Under the pieces are notes generated by a model. It was not told where the DNA came from and ran no database searches. It saw nothing but the letters and a program-made list of their open reading frames with translations. From the NCBI RefSeq assembly GCF_905475395.1, contig NC_058339.1, positions 78,272,520 through 78,336,519 on the forward strand: 64,000 nucleotides of DNA. The letters run 5' to 3'. This DNA is from Chrysoperla carnea. Taxonomy: Eukaryota; Arthropoda; Insecta; Neuroptera; Chrysopidae. Positions 13,750 to 27,179 of this stretch are shown here, piece after piece. The translations under genes and the position numbers were made by a program. How positions within the stretch are numbered: position 1 is the stretch's first letter; every line of letters begins with the position of its first letter.

Positions 13750-14025
13750 AGGCATTCCATAAAATTGTGAAGCCGGCGAGCTTGCCGCAAATGACACAAT
13801 GCTGTCGGACACAAGCATCAATACTGCTCCTTAAAGAGGATATCGTACAAAGGGTCAATCTTAGATGGAGAGAGCAACGTACTTGTGGTACGACAAGACA
13901 GATATGGTCTGAGTACAATTGTAGGCGTTCGAAGATCTTATATCGCTTCCAAGGGCCTCTATTAGCATAGTTGTTGCGGCTAATACAGAGCACTGGCGGA
14001 CGTCAAGTCCGTTTTCACTACGAAG
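13750..14025 (+). pseudogene. LINE (Jockey/R1-like) RNase H tail, frameshifted
   Basis: Three frames must be joined by eye. The pattern (GELAAND; then RWREQRTCGTTRQIWSEYNC with RRSKILYRF; then RASISIVVAANTEHW) follows the ELA, TTR.LWP, RRSK and IS..V...TGHW landmarks of the C-terminal RNase H-like region of insect Jockey-clade non-LTR retrotransposons. It contains stops and frameshifts, so it is dead. It is GC-richer than its surroundings. The opposite-strand 90-codon frame is a shadow. Confidence 0.5.
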
Positions 14026-14659
14026 TAGAGGTCCGTAGACCCATTTAATTGAAAATAGAATTAATTATTAATATGTTATAGTAGGAAATTTTCATCTTGT
14101 TCGTCCATACTCGAACATATCAAATATATATTTGTGCTTTAAACCATCATATTTTTCCTTGCACACAAAAGGGAATCCCCATTTATACACACAGCTATTA
14201 TATACAATGTAACGGAGTAACGGAGAGTTATACTTTGTTTGTTATATTGAACTTCAAAGAGAATTTTGTATGTTTAGTGTGTCTATGGATATGTTCTGTT
14301 GCTTGGTAAAGCTTAGCTTGGCCACTTGTTCTACTAAAAATATACACATATAATATTAAAATACATCATACAAACGAAATTACACAGATGAAATGATATA
14401 ACGATTTAATTCTCTTCTTATCTCTTTCATTCTACAAGCAATTTTGAGATTATCGAAGACGGTATTCCCCCTAATTACAGGATTTTGTTTAATTTACTTA
14501 ATCTTTTTAGTAAAAGACGGAACACATAATAATTACGGTACATAATTTCGAAAATTGTAAAAAACTCGCAAATATCTGGATTTCGTACTAAATATTTGTT
14601 CTCTTTAAATCATTCTTAATTTATGAGGTTAACATAATATTTCCTAAATAAATCTATAG

Positions 14660-14960
14660 CATCTGGATGACCGTATTTTTTGAGTTAAAAAGACAAATTT
14701 TATCACTAATATAAGAACCGTTTAAAATGTCTCCATGCAAATATCAATTTGAATGTCCCGGTAATGTACTTTATTTCGTTAACTACGATATACGGCAATA
14801 GATGTCAGGAAGAGTCATATTTTGCAGCGTATGTTTCAGTTTTTCCTGAAAACACGTATAAAACGATGTTTTTTAGAAAATGAAACCTAGCTAGATCGAC
14901 TTTTCGCACCAAAAAACTGCTGCATACTCATTTTCATGAAAATCGTTAATTTCCGAGATA
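14660..14960. repeat. Family E repeat, inverted partial copy
   Basis: It contains TTTATCACTAATATAAGAAC, TCAGTTTTTCCTGAAAACAC and ATGAAACCTAGCTAGATCGA, inverted and diverged relative to 37250-37470. Confidence 0.6.
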
Positions 14961-17900
14961 ATAATTTGCTCGTTTAATTATATAAGATTAAGCAAATTAT
15001 CTCCTTCGTTTAATATTTCTTGCAAAATGCACCGATTTCCGTATTCTAATTTTACGTATTGTACTAAAACAACTTATTAAAAATAAATTCCAATATTTTA
15101 CAAACTCTTTGTACGAAGTTAATATGTAGAAGTTTTTTCCAATAAAGTTTTGAATAGTGAGAAAATAATTTCATTATCAGCATATAGATTTGAAAATGAA
15201 CATTTAACTTATTTTAAATACCTATCAGCTTCGAAGTGGTACTCTATATTCAAAAACGATCAATAAATATGAAAATAATGTTGTTAACTTTTGGATTTGA
15301 AGACAAATTGTATTTATAAATATACAGAAAGTCAAGTGATATGTTTGGGAAAAGTTGAAGCTCAAAATATATTAAACTGATAGTTGGAATATTGGTTCAT
15401 GTTTTGTAAACCCCCCTCCCCTCCAAAGAAGGATTTTTTTTACGAAGTAAAAGCTACCCTAGGTTTGAGTCATTTAAAGTCAAAAAGATCCATTGTGATT
15501 TTAAGTATTAAAAATTTAATGTTTAGAAAAAATTCAAGAAGGTCATTTTAAAAGCTGAAAGACGAGGCTTAAAATTAAATTTTTGATCTTATCAAAATCC
15601 TGTTTGAACATCCTTGATACTTGGGTAAATCTACCGGATCTATTTTGATAATAAATTGAGAAAATTTTGAGAGAAAGCTATTTTTTATAAATAGGTTTCT
15701 TTCATTGTAAAAAATTACAGAAAAGTAGTTTTCCGATTCCGAAACGATCCGCACGACCTTCTGCACTCGGTTTTGGGAAATTTTATTAATTATACATTGT
15801 TTTCTTTGGTGTCGTTTTCTTGAATATCTCTGCTTCTACTGATCGGATTGAGGCGAATAAAAAAAAATTGTTTGTTTAAAATTTCTGCATCGAACAACTT
15901 TCTCCGATAACTTTTCGAAAAATGAAGGAATTCAGTTGAAATTCTGAAAAAAGATGTAACATGATCATAAAAAAGTGTGATAAATTCAAGCTCGATACAC
16001 AGCCTCAATATTGCGAAAAACGCAGCTCGCGGTTCAGGCAAATCATCGGATTATAACTTTTTTTTTAAATTGCAGGTTTTTTATGCACCTTTGGATAGTG
16101 CGAACAATTTTTTTCAAAACATGATTGTGAGTCGAAACATTACAAAATAAAAATGCAGAAAATTCGAAAAAAATCCATATTTCGTAACAAGAATCAATTT
16201 AAAAAATGCGGTCCTCATATTCTGCACACTCAAGTGTATCCAGCACCTGCACTAAGTAATGAAATTTCCAAATAATAGTTGAAGCATGGTTTTATCTTTA
16301 AATTTCATAAACGATGCATTACATGAATTGACATACTGTATATAGTATTCGAACTTGACTAGGATAAAGTTATATGTTAACATCATGTATGTATACTTAT
16401 CGAAAGGTCGATAACGGTCAACTGGATAATCGATTTAATACTGTATGTTGAATTAATTCAATCTAAAATGTCAATTATTAAGAAGATTAAAAAGTGGTCA
16501 AAAATCATTCTTTACTCTTCTACATGTACAAGAGTCAAAAGATATGCGAGGAAATTTATGGAAATTCACGTTACTTATCGTAAGATAAACTGATTTGTTC
16601 TTTAGCTGTTTATTGAAATTTATTCCAAATAAAGGGTTTCAAACTTTATCATATGTTTAATAAACAGTTTTTCCGATAAAGTAAGTTTAATTTTAGAGGA
16701 GTCAATGTGTGAAAATAACAATGACGGGAAATTTTCACTGATATTTACTGATAATTTATTATTAGTATTCTCCCCAAAAAAATTTTTATCGTAAAAGATG
16801 TCTACAAAATATTTATTCTTTACAAAAATTTGAATAATTCACTTTTAATAAATATGCTGCAAGCACAAAGAAACGCAGATTGTACTACAATATGGAATTT
16901 ACAGTATTTACTCGAAGTAACTGTAGTTCACTGGACCACAAATTAACTTCTCTATCTATATTCGTTGGTAATTCCCATTTTTTTCTCATTGAAAGTTATT
17001 TCTAGAAAACTGTACTTCAAACGTTCAAATGTTCTTATTTCTTTACCCTAGCAAAAACGATTCAACAGTTGTCGAATCGACAGCCTGAATTCAGTTCACT
17101 TGACTAAAAGACAAATATTTTCTATAAATTCCTTGAAATCCATCTTAGAAATTTTTCTTTCCACTAATGAAAACGGTTTTTCTATTATTTGTGAGTCAAA
17201 ATTACTTTATGTAAGCACTGAGTTTTATCGAATAAGGACAGATGATTCGACAAATAGAGTAAATTTGACCCAAAAATTATATAATTGGGTTTTGTATCGG
17301 CTGAAAACCTATATATATTTGAAGTAATTTTTGCCGATAACTCAAAAACTATTCATCAAGTATTCAACTTACAACATTTTGTTTTCTTTTTTAATTTCCA
17401 TAATTCCCGATTTATTTATGTAATTCCATTATGTACAATTATATTTATAAAAAAAAAACCAACTCAATAAATCGATGAATCCTCGAGTACAACTATTTAC
17501 ATAATAATTGAATAATTGAACTAATAAAAATAATTTCGATGGAATCACAATAATAAATAAATAATTAAATTCATTAATAAATTGATTGGTTATGACAATT
17601 ATTTTAATTAGATCTGGAAGGTAGGTAGGTATACGTTTTTGTATTTTAATTTATATACATGTTATACTAAGAGCCATACGATGTCTTGCATTAGTATATT
17701 AACTTACGTTATCGAATTACGCGATTTTTTCGTATTTATGAGTCCCAATTGTTTCAGAAACTTGTTTTATCTTTAAAATATCGTATTTTTTCATCCTATT
17801 TTAAACAGCGTTCATGATATTGTAACGACCTGGTGATTCTTATTTCTTTTGGATCGTAAGCAAGATGAATGAAATCCATAGTTACCATCTCTCTATTTTA

Positions 17901-18497
17901 AAAATACCAACAGTTCTTAAATCAATAGGACCTTTTGAAATCTAAAGGTTCATTATATTTCACAAAACTGTACCTGATCATTTAGAATCCCTAGTAGAAC
18001 AACTAGAAACAAGAAAGTATTTACTTGCTATATGTGGACGGGAATATTTAAGGGAAGGGATGTAATATTACCATCCCCTAAAAAAAATAAAAATCGCTGA
18101 AAACTAACATCCAGGACTTTTTTGGATAGCTGAATCCAAATTTAATATTATGCTTAAGTTTTCCTATTTAAGACCGAATACCCCCAAACGGGGACTAAAT
18201 AGTTCAAAAAGTAAATTGCTGAAAATCGACATACAAGTCTTTTTTTGGGTCGCTGACTTCATATAGAATGTCAGTTTTAAGTTTTTCCCATAAGCAAATC
18301 CCCCGACCTTAACCCCCGTTTGCAGGGTATCCCCTTTAAATACGAAAGAACGTAAAATTGATATTTATTTGCACTCAGTGAAATTCTTGGATGCAATTTT
18401 TCAGCATTAAGGAGGTCTCACTCTCACCCCATAATTATGACCCCTATAGAGTTTTTGAGTGAGTTTGGTTCAAATATCATAAGGATCTTTATGCCCT
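14961..18497. other. Non-coding
   Basis: Long stretch of AT-rich DNA. Blocks such as the 15.6-16.1 kb region look like old, unassigned repeats. No supported gene. Confidence 0.5.
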
Positions 18498-19163
18498 GTA
18501 TATATGTAATATATATCAAAGGTATATTAATTTTAGTCCCAAGTTTGTAACGTCTAAAAATATCTATGCTACGAAAAAATTCATGGTATAAGTGTTTAAA
18601 AAATCATCTAATTAGTTTAGTTCCGGTTGTCCATCCGTCCGTCTATATCAAGCTGAAAGTTTTATAATGTGCTCAGGACCTAAAAAGTGAGGCTAAGTTC
18701 TTAAATGCGCAACAAAGGTTAATTGGGTTTTGGACCCATCTTGTAAACCGTTAGAGTTAGAAAAAAAGTTTGAATATAAAAAATTTTTCTTACAAAAAAA
18801 TTAACAAATTTTGTTTGAAACATTATTTCGTAAACGTCACTGTTTATCAGCGAGGGCGCAAATTAGTACAAAACTTTGATGTCCATTTTCTCTAAAAATA
18901 TAAAAGATAGAAAATTGGGATTTGCAGGTTGCTTCAACTAGTGGTATTGTGAAACATTATCGAAAAACGAAAAAAAAATTTAGAAAATATTTTCGAAAAC
19001 CAAATAAATGGCCGCCAAAAGGCCACCATAATTGTGTTGGTTTTTTTAACTCTTCTTATTAAAAAAATAATAATAATAATAATGCCAGCTCTGATATGCA
19101 ACATTTTTCTATACAGCGTATTTCAACAAGTAACTCAGTCAATTGTTTGTTTTCACTTCTTTA
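18498..19163 (-). mobile_element. Family B repeat, minus-strand copy
   Basis: The low-coordinate end carries the TATACC/TTTAGTCCCAAGTTTGTAACG block and the high end CAACAAGTAACTCAGTCAATTG with TTTGTTTTCACTT. The interior has the CCGTTAGAGTTAGAA and CATCACTGTTTA-type blocks of the family. No coding frame survives. Confidence 0.6.
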
Positions 19164-19418
19164 TTTGAAGTTATGTAAATCGGAGCTTTGTTTCTTTTAA
19201 GTCATTTGTCCTTTTTGACTCGAGTATAAGTGCGTTTTCTTGACTCCAGTAATTGCTCTATACCATGTGGTATAAGGCTTACCTCATTGATATTTAACAC
19301 CAAAACAAGAAGTTGAACGCACGATCAAAATTTTTACATTTGTGGCTCGTGGTATATACCTACAATACTGCAGTGTATCAGTAGTTATAAACTATTTTAT
19401 ATAGTTTATAATACAGGT

Positions 19419-19464
19419 ACCAATAACCAATACCAATACCAATACCAATACCAATACCAATACC
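19419..19464. repeat. (CCAATA)n tandem repeat
   Basis: About seven hexamer units, the first ones imperfect (CCAATAACCAATACCAATAC). The repeat sits between the family B copy and a Helitron-like element. Confidence 0.9.
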
Positions 19465-19661
19465 ATCCGTACACCATATCAGACCACTTATTTGTGGTAT
19501 TTCCAATAAACAATAAATATTGTTAATTTATAAAATTTTAATTAACTACAACACAAAATATAGATCCATTACTGCTTGAATTATAAATTAAATATTTATT
19601 AAATTTTATTATTTGTTTATTATTTTTAATTATTTATAAATTAGTTTTAATTTATTTATTA

Positions 19662-20201
19662 CCAGCTTAATAACCGCCCGTTTCACTGGGCTTAGAAGTA
19701 AAAACTACCGCTTTATAGCCTCCCCCTCTCTTGATCTTACTTATACTCCTTCCATAACACTTGAAGGGATTATTTTAAGCAGCTAAGAGATGTGCACAGT
19801 TTTCGATTTTTTAAATTGTAAATTGGTCATAATTCATAGAGTATATCAGAAAAGGTGGCATGAATTGTTTGATATTTACTTTTTTAAATTTTTACAGAAA
19901 TCTTTAATTTATGATTCAAAATGATGGTCATAGCTCTGCTCCATCTATGATCAGAATTTTGACCCATAAATTAACGATTTCTGTACAAATTCAAAATCGT
20001 AAATGTCAGATTAAATTTAATTTAAAAAAAATTTTTTTTAATATCTCTATTTTTGTAATTTATAGCTCATATGTTATTCGGATGTATTAGCTATGTTGCT
20101 GTACAGTTTGATTAAAACCCATTCACTAGTTTTTGCGTGAAAGCGTAACAAACAAACAAACAAACAAACATCCTTACTTTCACATTTATAAAATATAGGG
20201 A
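19662..20201 (-). mobile_element. Non-autonomous Helitron-like element
   Basis: On the minus strand it starts TCCCTATATTTTATAAATGT, has a GTTTGTTTGTTTGTTTGTTA block and CGCTTTCACGC, and ends CGGGCGGTTATTAAGCTGG, a decayed CTAG end. It is closely similar in order to the copy at 43637. No Rep/helicase coding. Confidence 0.65.
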
Positions 20202-20408
20202 TAAATTGACATGAGAAATCAAAATAATTTTATTGTTTCCAGGTTAACAACAAATATTTGCTAATGAGAGTTCAAAAAATATTTACGGAATTTCGAGGTT
20301 AACAATTATACGATGATTCCTTGTTCATTTTTCCGAATCCCAGTTTCAAAAATACCTTAATACAAAAGTCTTGCAACCTGTTATTTCTTTTTATACCAAA
20401 AGAGATAC

Positions 20409-20619
20409 CACTGTTTACCCCCGTTGGCACAAATTAGGTACAAATTTTATAGTATGTTTAATGTATTATATGGGAACATGCGTTATGAATGTATGGCTAT
20501 CAAAGAGTGGATATCTTTCGTTACTTATGTGAAGTCAAAAAACAAACGATTGCGTCATCAACACTGTCTATATATGATATTTCAACAATTAACTTAATCA
20601 ATTATTTGTTTTCACTTGT
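20409..20619 (-). repeat. Family B repeat, fragment
   Basis: It runs from CCACTGTTTACCCCCGTTGG to the AACTTAATCAATTATTTG terminal block on the minus strand. It is truncated. Confidence 0.55.
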
Positions 20620-21362
20620 AATATTAAATATACATATGATTTAAAAAATCAACGCAAACAAGTGTGAGAAATTAATTTTAAGAAATTTAAAAATTAAAGA
20701 TTATAGACCGCGTTTAAAAACGTTTCAATTTATCGACTGCTTTATATAGTAAAATACTCTATCGCAACTTATGAATAACCCAGTATTACATGCATATAAT
20801 GTAAAATAAAATATGGAAATTAGTTGACATTATTATACAATAATAAATGTAAATGATAAGTACGACTGTGCCTTCACAATTCATATAGAGCGCAATAATT
20901 TTCGATTTCTGATATTCGATGAAAGGAAAACAATCCATTTACATATGTTTAGCATATGTGTAATTTTAAAATAATACAAGAAGTGTTTTTGTTACTCATG
21001 CATATTTTCATTTAACACAACAAATATTTCTATTTATTAAATGAGGTATGACTAAAAATATCCCATCCAAGCTTTGTGAACCAAGATATCACATCCAAAT
21101 TTTATCCAAATTTGATAACCCAAGTATGTAATCCTACTAAATTTGGGTCAAACTTTTCAAATTCGTGATCAAAATTAGCCTAGCTCTAATAGATTTCTAG
21201 AATGTGAAGCAAAATTAACCTAGCTCTAGATATGTTTCAAGAATGTGGAGTCCTGGTCCTGGAATTAATCACATAAGTGATAGCTAACGAAAAACTGACA
21301 TCACAGCCGATAAGAATGATCCAATATTAGTGAGTTTCAAAAAAAAAAAAAAACAACAAAAT

Positions 21363-21735
21363 TTTGGTATGGGTGTTCATAAAATCACCTAATTAATCCA
21401 TTTCCGGCTATCCGTCCGTATATTTTACAGCGTACTCAGGACGTAAAAAGTGAGGTCGAGTTCATAAATGAGCAACTTAGATCCATTGGGTCTTGTAAAC
21501 CGCATCTTGCAAACCGTTAGAGATAGAACAAAAGTTGAAATGTAAAAAAAGCCCCTTATATAAAAATTAACAACTTTTGTTTGAAACATTTTTTCCTAAA
21601 CATCACTGTTTACCCGTGACAGCGCAAATTAGGCGCAAATTGTATAGTATGTGTAATATGGCAGAGTAATCAACACTGTCTATACATGGTATTTCTACAA
21701 TTAACTCAGTTAATTGATTGTTTTCACTTGTTTTA
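21363..21735 (-). repeat. Family B repeat, minus-strand copy
   Basis: It begins TTTGGTATGGGTGTTCATAA and ends ACTCAGTTAATTGATTG with TTTTCACTTG. It contains AACCGTTAGAGATAGAACAA. The 3' end block is missing. Confidence 0.6.
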
Positions 21736-22306
21736 TCATACAATTACTATTTCACAATAAAAGTTGGGTATTTTTTATATAAACAACTTGTTTTAAAATT
21801 ACTAAAAATGAATTGTATTTTAAAAATGATACACTTGTTTTGTAATATTTATATACTTATTTTCTTCAAATAGTTGGTAAATTAACATATAATGTAGTAC
21901 AGTGTAGTTAGAGTGAAATAGAGGCACAAGGAACACATTTGTGTGTTATCTAAAGTCAGTGATGGTAAAAACACCGTTTTGAACGAACGTTTATGATAAA
22001 ATGTATGAAACCCTATCACTTATTACTTAGAACACATTGATAAATACAAACATCATTTTATATTAAACCCTTTTCATATTTGCATGACATTAAAAAATTT
22101 ATTTAAATATAAATGTATTTAGTAGCGGTGTGATGCGGTACATACATTACCATCGGATTATTTATCCCATGTTAAAAGGATTTTATTTAATATCTATAAT
22201 ATTGTGTTTTCATGTTTTTTTTTATTATTATTTAAACATTACATTACAAATAAACACGTATGTGGTTTTACAATTTTTGAATAATATCGTAATATATGTA
22301 TAAACA

Positions 22307-22747
22307 CTAGCTTGATACCCGCCCGCTTCATTGAGTTTAAGAAACTGGTAAAGACCATCGTGTCATAGCCTTCACCTTCTTTGCCCTTACTTATCCCCTT
22401 TCCACAGCACTCGAAATACAGGATGACTGTTTTACCCAGATACAGTTTTCAATTTTTTTAAACGTAAAATACTTATAATTCATTAAGTATATCAGAACAG
22501 ATAACCACGAATCGTATTTTGTTTACCATGCTTACTGAAATCTTTAGTTTAAGGCTCAAAATGAAGCTCATAAATGACGCAGTAAAATGTCAGGCTAAAT
22601 TTAATTTTAGAAATTTTTATATTTATTTAATTTCTTTTAATATATATCTTTATAAATTATAGCTCATGTGTTATTCGGTAAAATCCATTCAGTTGTTTGT
22701 GCGTGAAAGTGTAACAAACAAAACAACAATTATAAAGTATATAGGGA
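22307..22747 (-). mobile_element. Non-autonomous Helitron-like element, intact ends
   Basis: On the minus strand it starts TCCCTATATACTTTATAATT and ends AAGCGGGCGGGTATCAAGCT then AG. The flanks are A (5') and T (3'), i.e. insertion between A and T with no target duplication, as known for Helitrons. No coding capacity. Confidence 0.7.
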
Positions 22748-24369
22748 TAGGAATTCATTTGGATTGGTTTATTTAATAATTTAAACAACTCGTTAAATCA
22801 TGTATAAAGGCAAGCATGGTCAGTGTATAACCAATTTTTTTAAAAATCATAACTTGACAAAATCCAGTAATTTAAATAATCAGTAATTTGGACACAAAAA
22901 TTGGGTTCATTTGACAATTGGTTCCCTATTTTCTATATTTTCGCACAAAATCCAAAAAGTCATTTTTTGAGTTCAACAAATATTTCGAAGACTAATCATG
23001 TAACCGTAAAACGAGCTGAATTTCTATGCGTTTTAGGTATGCTTTAACTTGCATATTCTAAGAACAAAGACTTTAATAATTTTTCGGTATGTTTCAAACG
23101 TACGGACAAATTCACAAAAATCAACTGTCAGCACAATAAAAAAAAAAAACAGTCAAAAGAACGAAAAGTGTCGTGGGACACCCGGTAAGAATTATGTTCC
23201 TTTCGTACCTTCGTACATTATAAATATAACAACGCTTAGATTTTTATTAACAGGATATTTTTCTGAAAATTTCAGGTGTTAATTTTAGAAGTCAAATACT
23301 TCTCTAAATCTGTAATGGTTAGGATATTTTTATTTAATTTATTTTAAAATTGTTTCAACTTACTTTCAATGGAAGTGTATTTGTCAATCAACAAAGTTTA
23401 AATTTACCATGAATTCAAAACATAATAAGTATATGGGGCCGTATGTGTATATTTACCCGTATATAAATGGCTTTATAATATTATGTACACAAAAAAGCAT
23501 GTTATTCGATGCTTTAATTACATTATGTCATGGTTTATGTATATGTCAAAGTCCATTAAAACTTTAATTAAGTGCTTTTTGTAATGATAATTCCTTGTAA
23601 AAAACTTTTATCGAGATTATATAAAATTCGTATAAAAGCTTCCAATCTATGTGTTTTGTTGTTATAATGAATGGAATTATGTCATTCATTATCAAAATTT
23701 TCAATCTTAAAATAACACAGAAAGAAGAATATATTTGTTTTAACTCCTATGGATACTTTTTAGCTTCTTGGTGAAAAAATCATTTGAAAACTTTCGGAAG
23801 CATTTTTTCTTAATTCTTGAGACATAATTTCTTTGAAAATAAAATACAGTTACTCGCTTATAATGTAACTTTCTATAAGTGAAACAATTTTTAAAATCGG
23901 TCCGGTAGTTTTTCAGTTAATCCATTACAAACAAAAAATCAAATCCATTCTCTTTATATAGTTAGTATAGACTAACGATTCTTAACGAATAATCCGGTAA
24001 CATATATAGGTGTCTTTTTTTACATATACTTGGAATTAAATAAATAAAAAAAAGACGAAAAATGATAGTTTCAAAGCCACACATCTTATACCGGCGCGGC
24101 GGCATCGAATTCCATCTAAGTTTTCAGGTTCAATTAAAACCTCACTTTGATTCATAACTGACAAACATCTGATGAACTTGTTTGAAACATTTTTTATAAA
24201 CCAAATAGTATAGACAGTAATTGATAGCAAAAATGTAGCTTTTTGTAAATTTATTCATTCAATTTGAACAAAAATGGTCTTAGAAAAACAAAACAATTTT
24301 TTTGGATTTATTAGAAAATTTGTTTTTTGCAGTTCCTAGATTTTGCAGAAAAAAAAATACGAAATAATA
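22748..24369. other. Non-coding
   Basis: No recognised repeat or conserved frame. The remaining short frames have no domain. Confidence 0.5.
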
Positions 24370-24680
24370 ATTTTGACACATTAGTCGGGCGCAGCGGGTT
24401 TTTTTTTTTTTCAATAATTTATTTAGGTTTTAACTTTAATTTAAATAGTTCTTTTTTTATTTCCACAGACTAGTTTTGCAGAAATCTATGAAAACATATC
24501 ATCCATCTACAGTTTTACCATAAAACCAATGTTAAATACGCCTACTTTCGAAGTCACTTATTTATTTAAATAATAGGATAATCCCCCTAAAATTTTCAGA
24601 ATTGATTTAGACTTAGTCCAACTTCATATAAAAAATCAAGCTTTTTATCCAAAATTTTATTTTTTTTGATTTCTCGACAT
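24370..24680. repeat. Interspersed repeat shared with 34748-35010
   Basis: It begins GTCGGGCGCAGCGGGTTTTT and runs through GAATTGATTTAGACTTAGTC. The copy at 34748 begins GTCGGGCACAACGG and agrees throughout with scattered changes. It has no coding frame and no clear ends. Confidence 0.65.
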
Positions 24681-25026
24681 AAAACTAATATAATAGTAGA
24701 TTATGCATATTAACTAAATATTACGTTTTTATCTTTTTATAATTAAAAAATATAATGGAATTGAATAAAAAAAAAAGAAATGTTCATATTTCATCCATAG
24801 ATAACAAAATAATTTGGATTAAAAAAAGATTTTTTTAAATTAATATGTTGTTATGACGTCATCATATGATACCATCACAAACCAATCTAGATTTTGATTA
24901 TTAAATTACTCTGAATTTCTCCTCATATTACTACATGCGTTGTTCATTTATATACTATATAAATATGTTCTTTTTGTTCTCTAGTGTGTACACTATTTTC
25001 TATACAGTGTAAATTTCAGAGGGATA

Positions 25027-25172
25027 ATATACCATAGAGTTGTATAAATAGACATAGGAAACGCAATAAGTGAATTCTTGATCGCAGTGAGAGAGGTAGA
25101 AAGAGACAGAAATTGTAGATGTATAAGAGAGACGTTTAAGAGGGACAGGCAGCTATACTCTATGGTATCATC
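25027..25172. repeat. Short MITE-like segment with 16-bp inverted ends
   Basis: ATACCATAGAGTTGTATA at the left and TATACTCTATGGTAT at the right bound about 145 bp containing several GAGAGA tracts. No coding capacity (the overlapping 87-codon minus frame is chance). Confidence 0.5.
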
Positions 25173-25269
25173 TTTACGGTAATCCTCTTCATAAATAAAC
25201 GTCTTGCAAAGTAGCATAAAGGATCCCGCAATATTAGATAGGAAAATGGCTTTCACTTTTTTTAACCCA

Positions 25270-25470
25270 CCCTAAAATGTTCTTTGAATCATTCTGATCA
25301 AAAACTCTCAAGGCCACACAAATTTTTAACGAGTAGTTTTCGAGCTACGGGCGATCAAAGTACCTATATGACTAGAAAAATGGCGTTCTGTTACAACTTT
25401 TCCCAAAATGTTGTTCGGATTGTTCGGATCATTAGCTCTCACATGCACAAAATTTTTTAACGAGTACTTC
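25270..25470 (+). repeat. Diverged tandem duplication (~131 bp unit)
   Basis: AAAATGTTCTTTGAATCATT...TTTTTAACGAGTAGTTTT is followed by AAAATGTTGTTCGGATTGTT...TTTTTTAACGAGTACTTC. There are two diverged units only. Confidence 0.5.
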
Positions 25471-26498
25471 ACTTCGACAAACTTTGCCGAGGATTCTCCG
25501 TTTGTGAGAAATTCTCCGGGTGAAAAATAAGGGTTAGGTTAGTCTTATTACACTGTAATAGCACTATCCTTTCCAACATACACCCAGTGTAAAAAAGAAC
25601 AAGCGTAAACCATACAACATGTACAAAACCACCCCCGTTCATAATATTATATGAACTGTGCCAATTATGCAATCAACCATTTAATGTATCGTAATCATTT
25701 ATTGGTCGTTATATAAAATGATTGTTATTACGTCATAAATATTTGAAATTAAAAAAAAATGCTTACATTACATATATCGATGAATATTTTATGACAGTGA
25801 CATTTGTGGTAAAGACAAATTACAAAGTTTTAAACTGATTGCTGGAAAATTTATTTAATAATGGATTTTCATTATCCTTTACTATAATTTGAATTACGAT
25901 TAAGCTACCTACAGTGTTCAAAACAAATTTCATTTATATCAGATTGATTCATTTAAGGATGTATGAGCATGGTAGTGGGGGCACAAATTTAAAAATAGAT
26001 ATTTTCAATTTTGATGATAAATTTATATTATTACTTGACGATATAAGACGAAAAGTAAGAATAAAATTTTTCGATATCTGGCTTAATTTTCAAAATATCG
26101 AAAATTGAAAATTTTGTTTAATTATTTAGCTTTCGATATTTCGAAAACCAAGACACATATCGAAAAATTTTATTCTTATTTTTCGTCTACGTTCATGAAG
26201 TTATAACAAAATTCATCATCAAAGTTGAAAATAAGATAAAAATAATTTCAACCCTTAATCTACCCTGCTCTTACATGACATTATATGGACGGTGACACTT
26301 AGTTTTTTTCTTTTCTAATTAATTGCTAATATGTTTACTTTCTATTAAAAAGTTTTTTTTAAAGTTGTTTTCATTCGTTCCAAATGAAAATTATCAAAAA
26401 CTTCCAAAATATGTCGTTTTTTGAGATTCCTCCATAAGAGCCAATGTATTTTATATCGATTTTTAATGACTTTTTTCTTAAAAATTTGCACGGATACC

Positions 26499-27179
26499 TA
26501 TGGCACGCCATTTTACTATTTAATAGGCTAATTTTTATCGAGAAAAAAATTAATTAATTATTTTTTTTCAATCAGAAATTTTATATTTTATATTTTGTAA
26601 AATAAATCTTAGTAAAAGAGAGATTGATATAAGATAAAATGAGAAAAGAGAGATGAGAATTAAAATTATGATGATAACATAATAATACATTTTTATTATG
26701 TTATCATCATAATAAAAATGTATTATTATTATGATGATACATAATAATAAATCAGTTAATTTTATTTGAATTAGATTAAAAAAAATGATTGAATTAAAAT
26801 TATGTATACTCAATGTCACAAAAAATGCTCGTTTTAAAACATTCTAAGTGTTACTATTATAACATAACATATGATGAGTACGCTTAGAATGTTTTAACTG
26901 TAGCAATTTTTCTGTCAGTGAGTGTACATAATGGAAATAGAGAATTAAAATTATGTACATAATGGAAATATATGGCACGCCGTTTTACTATTTAATATGA
27001 ATTAAAATTATGTACATAATAAAAATGATTGAATTAAAATTATGTACATAATAAAAATGATTGAATTAAAATTATGTACATAATGAAAATGATTATTATT
27101 ATGATGATAACGTAATAATAATGTATTATTATTACGATCATTTTTTTTCGGACATTAAATAGTAAAATGGCCTGCCATA
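26499..27179. mobile_element. Nested MITE inserted in family A copy 1
   Basis: Inverted ends TATGGCACGCCATTTTACTA and its counterpart (...TAGTAAAATGGCCTGCCATA) are flanked by GATACC at 26493-26498 and 27180-27185. The paralogous copies at 35727-35732 and about 62104-62109 have a single GATACC followed by TAAGCTGAAA, i.e. empty sites. The interior holds a second internal end-like motif at 26972, a 32-bp tandem repeat and a hairpin around 26838-26900. Confidence 0.8.
26999..27092. repeat. 32-bp tandem repeat, 3 copies
   Basis: The unit GAATTAAAATTATGTACATA continues ATAAAAATGATT, repeated three times with single-base changes. Partial units occur at 26790-26815 and 26940-26965. It lies inside the nested MITE. 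Confidence 0.8.

Noticed and set aside
25914..26108. 64-codon frame shared with 35158-35343 as a conserved small protein
   Set aside because: Both lie in the palindromic part of family A MITEs; sharing reflects repeat copies and not a gene.
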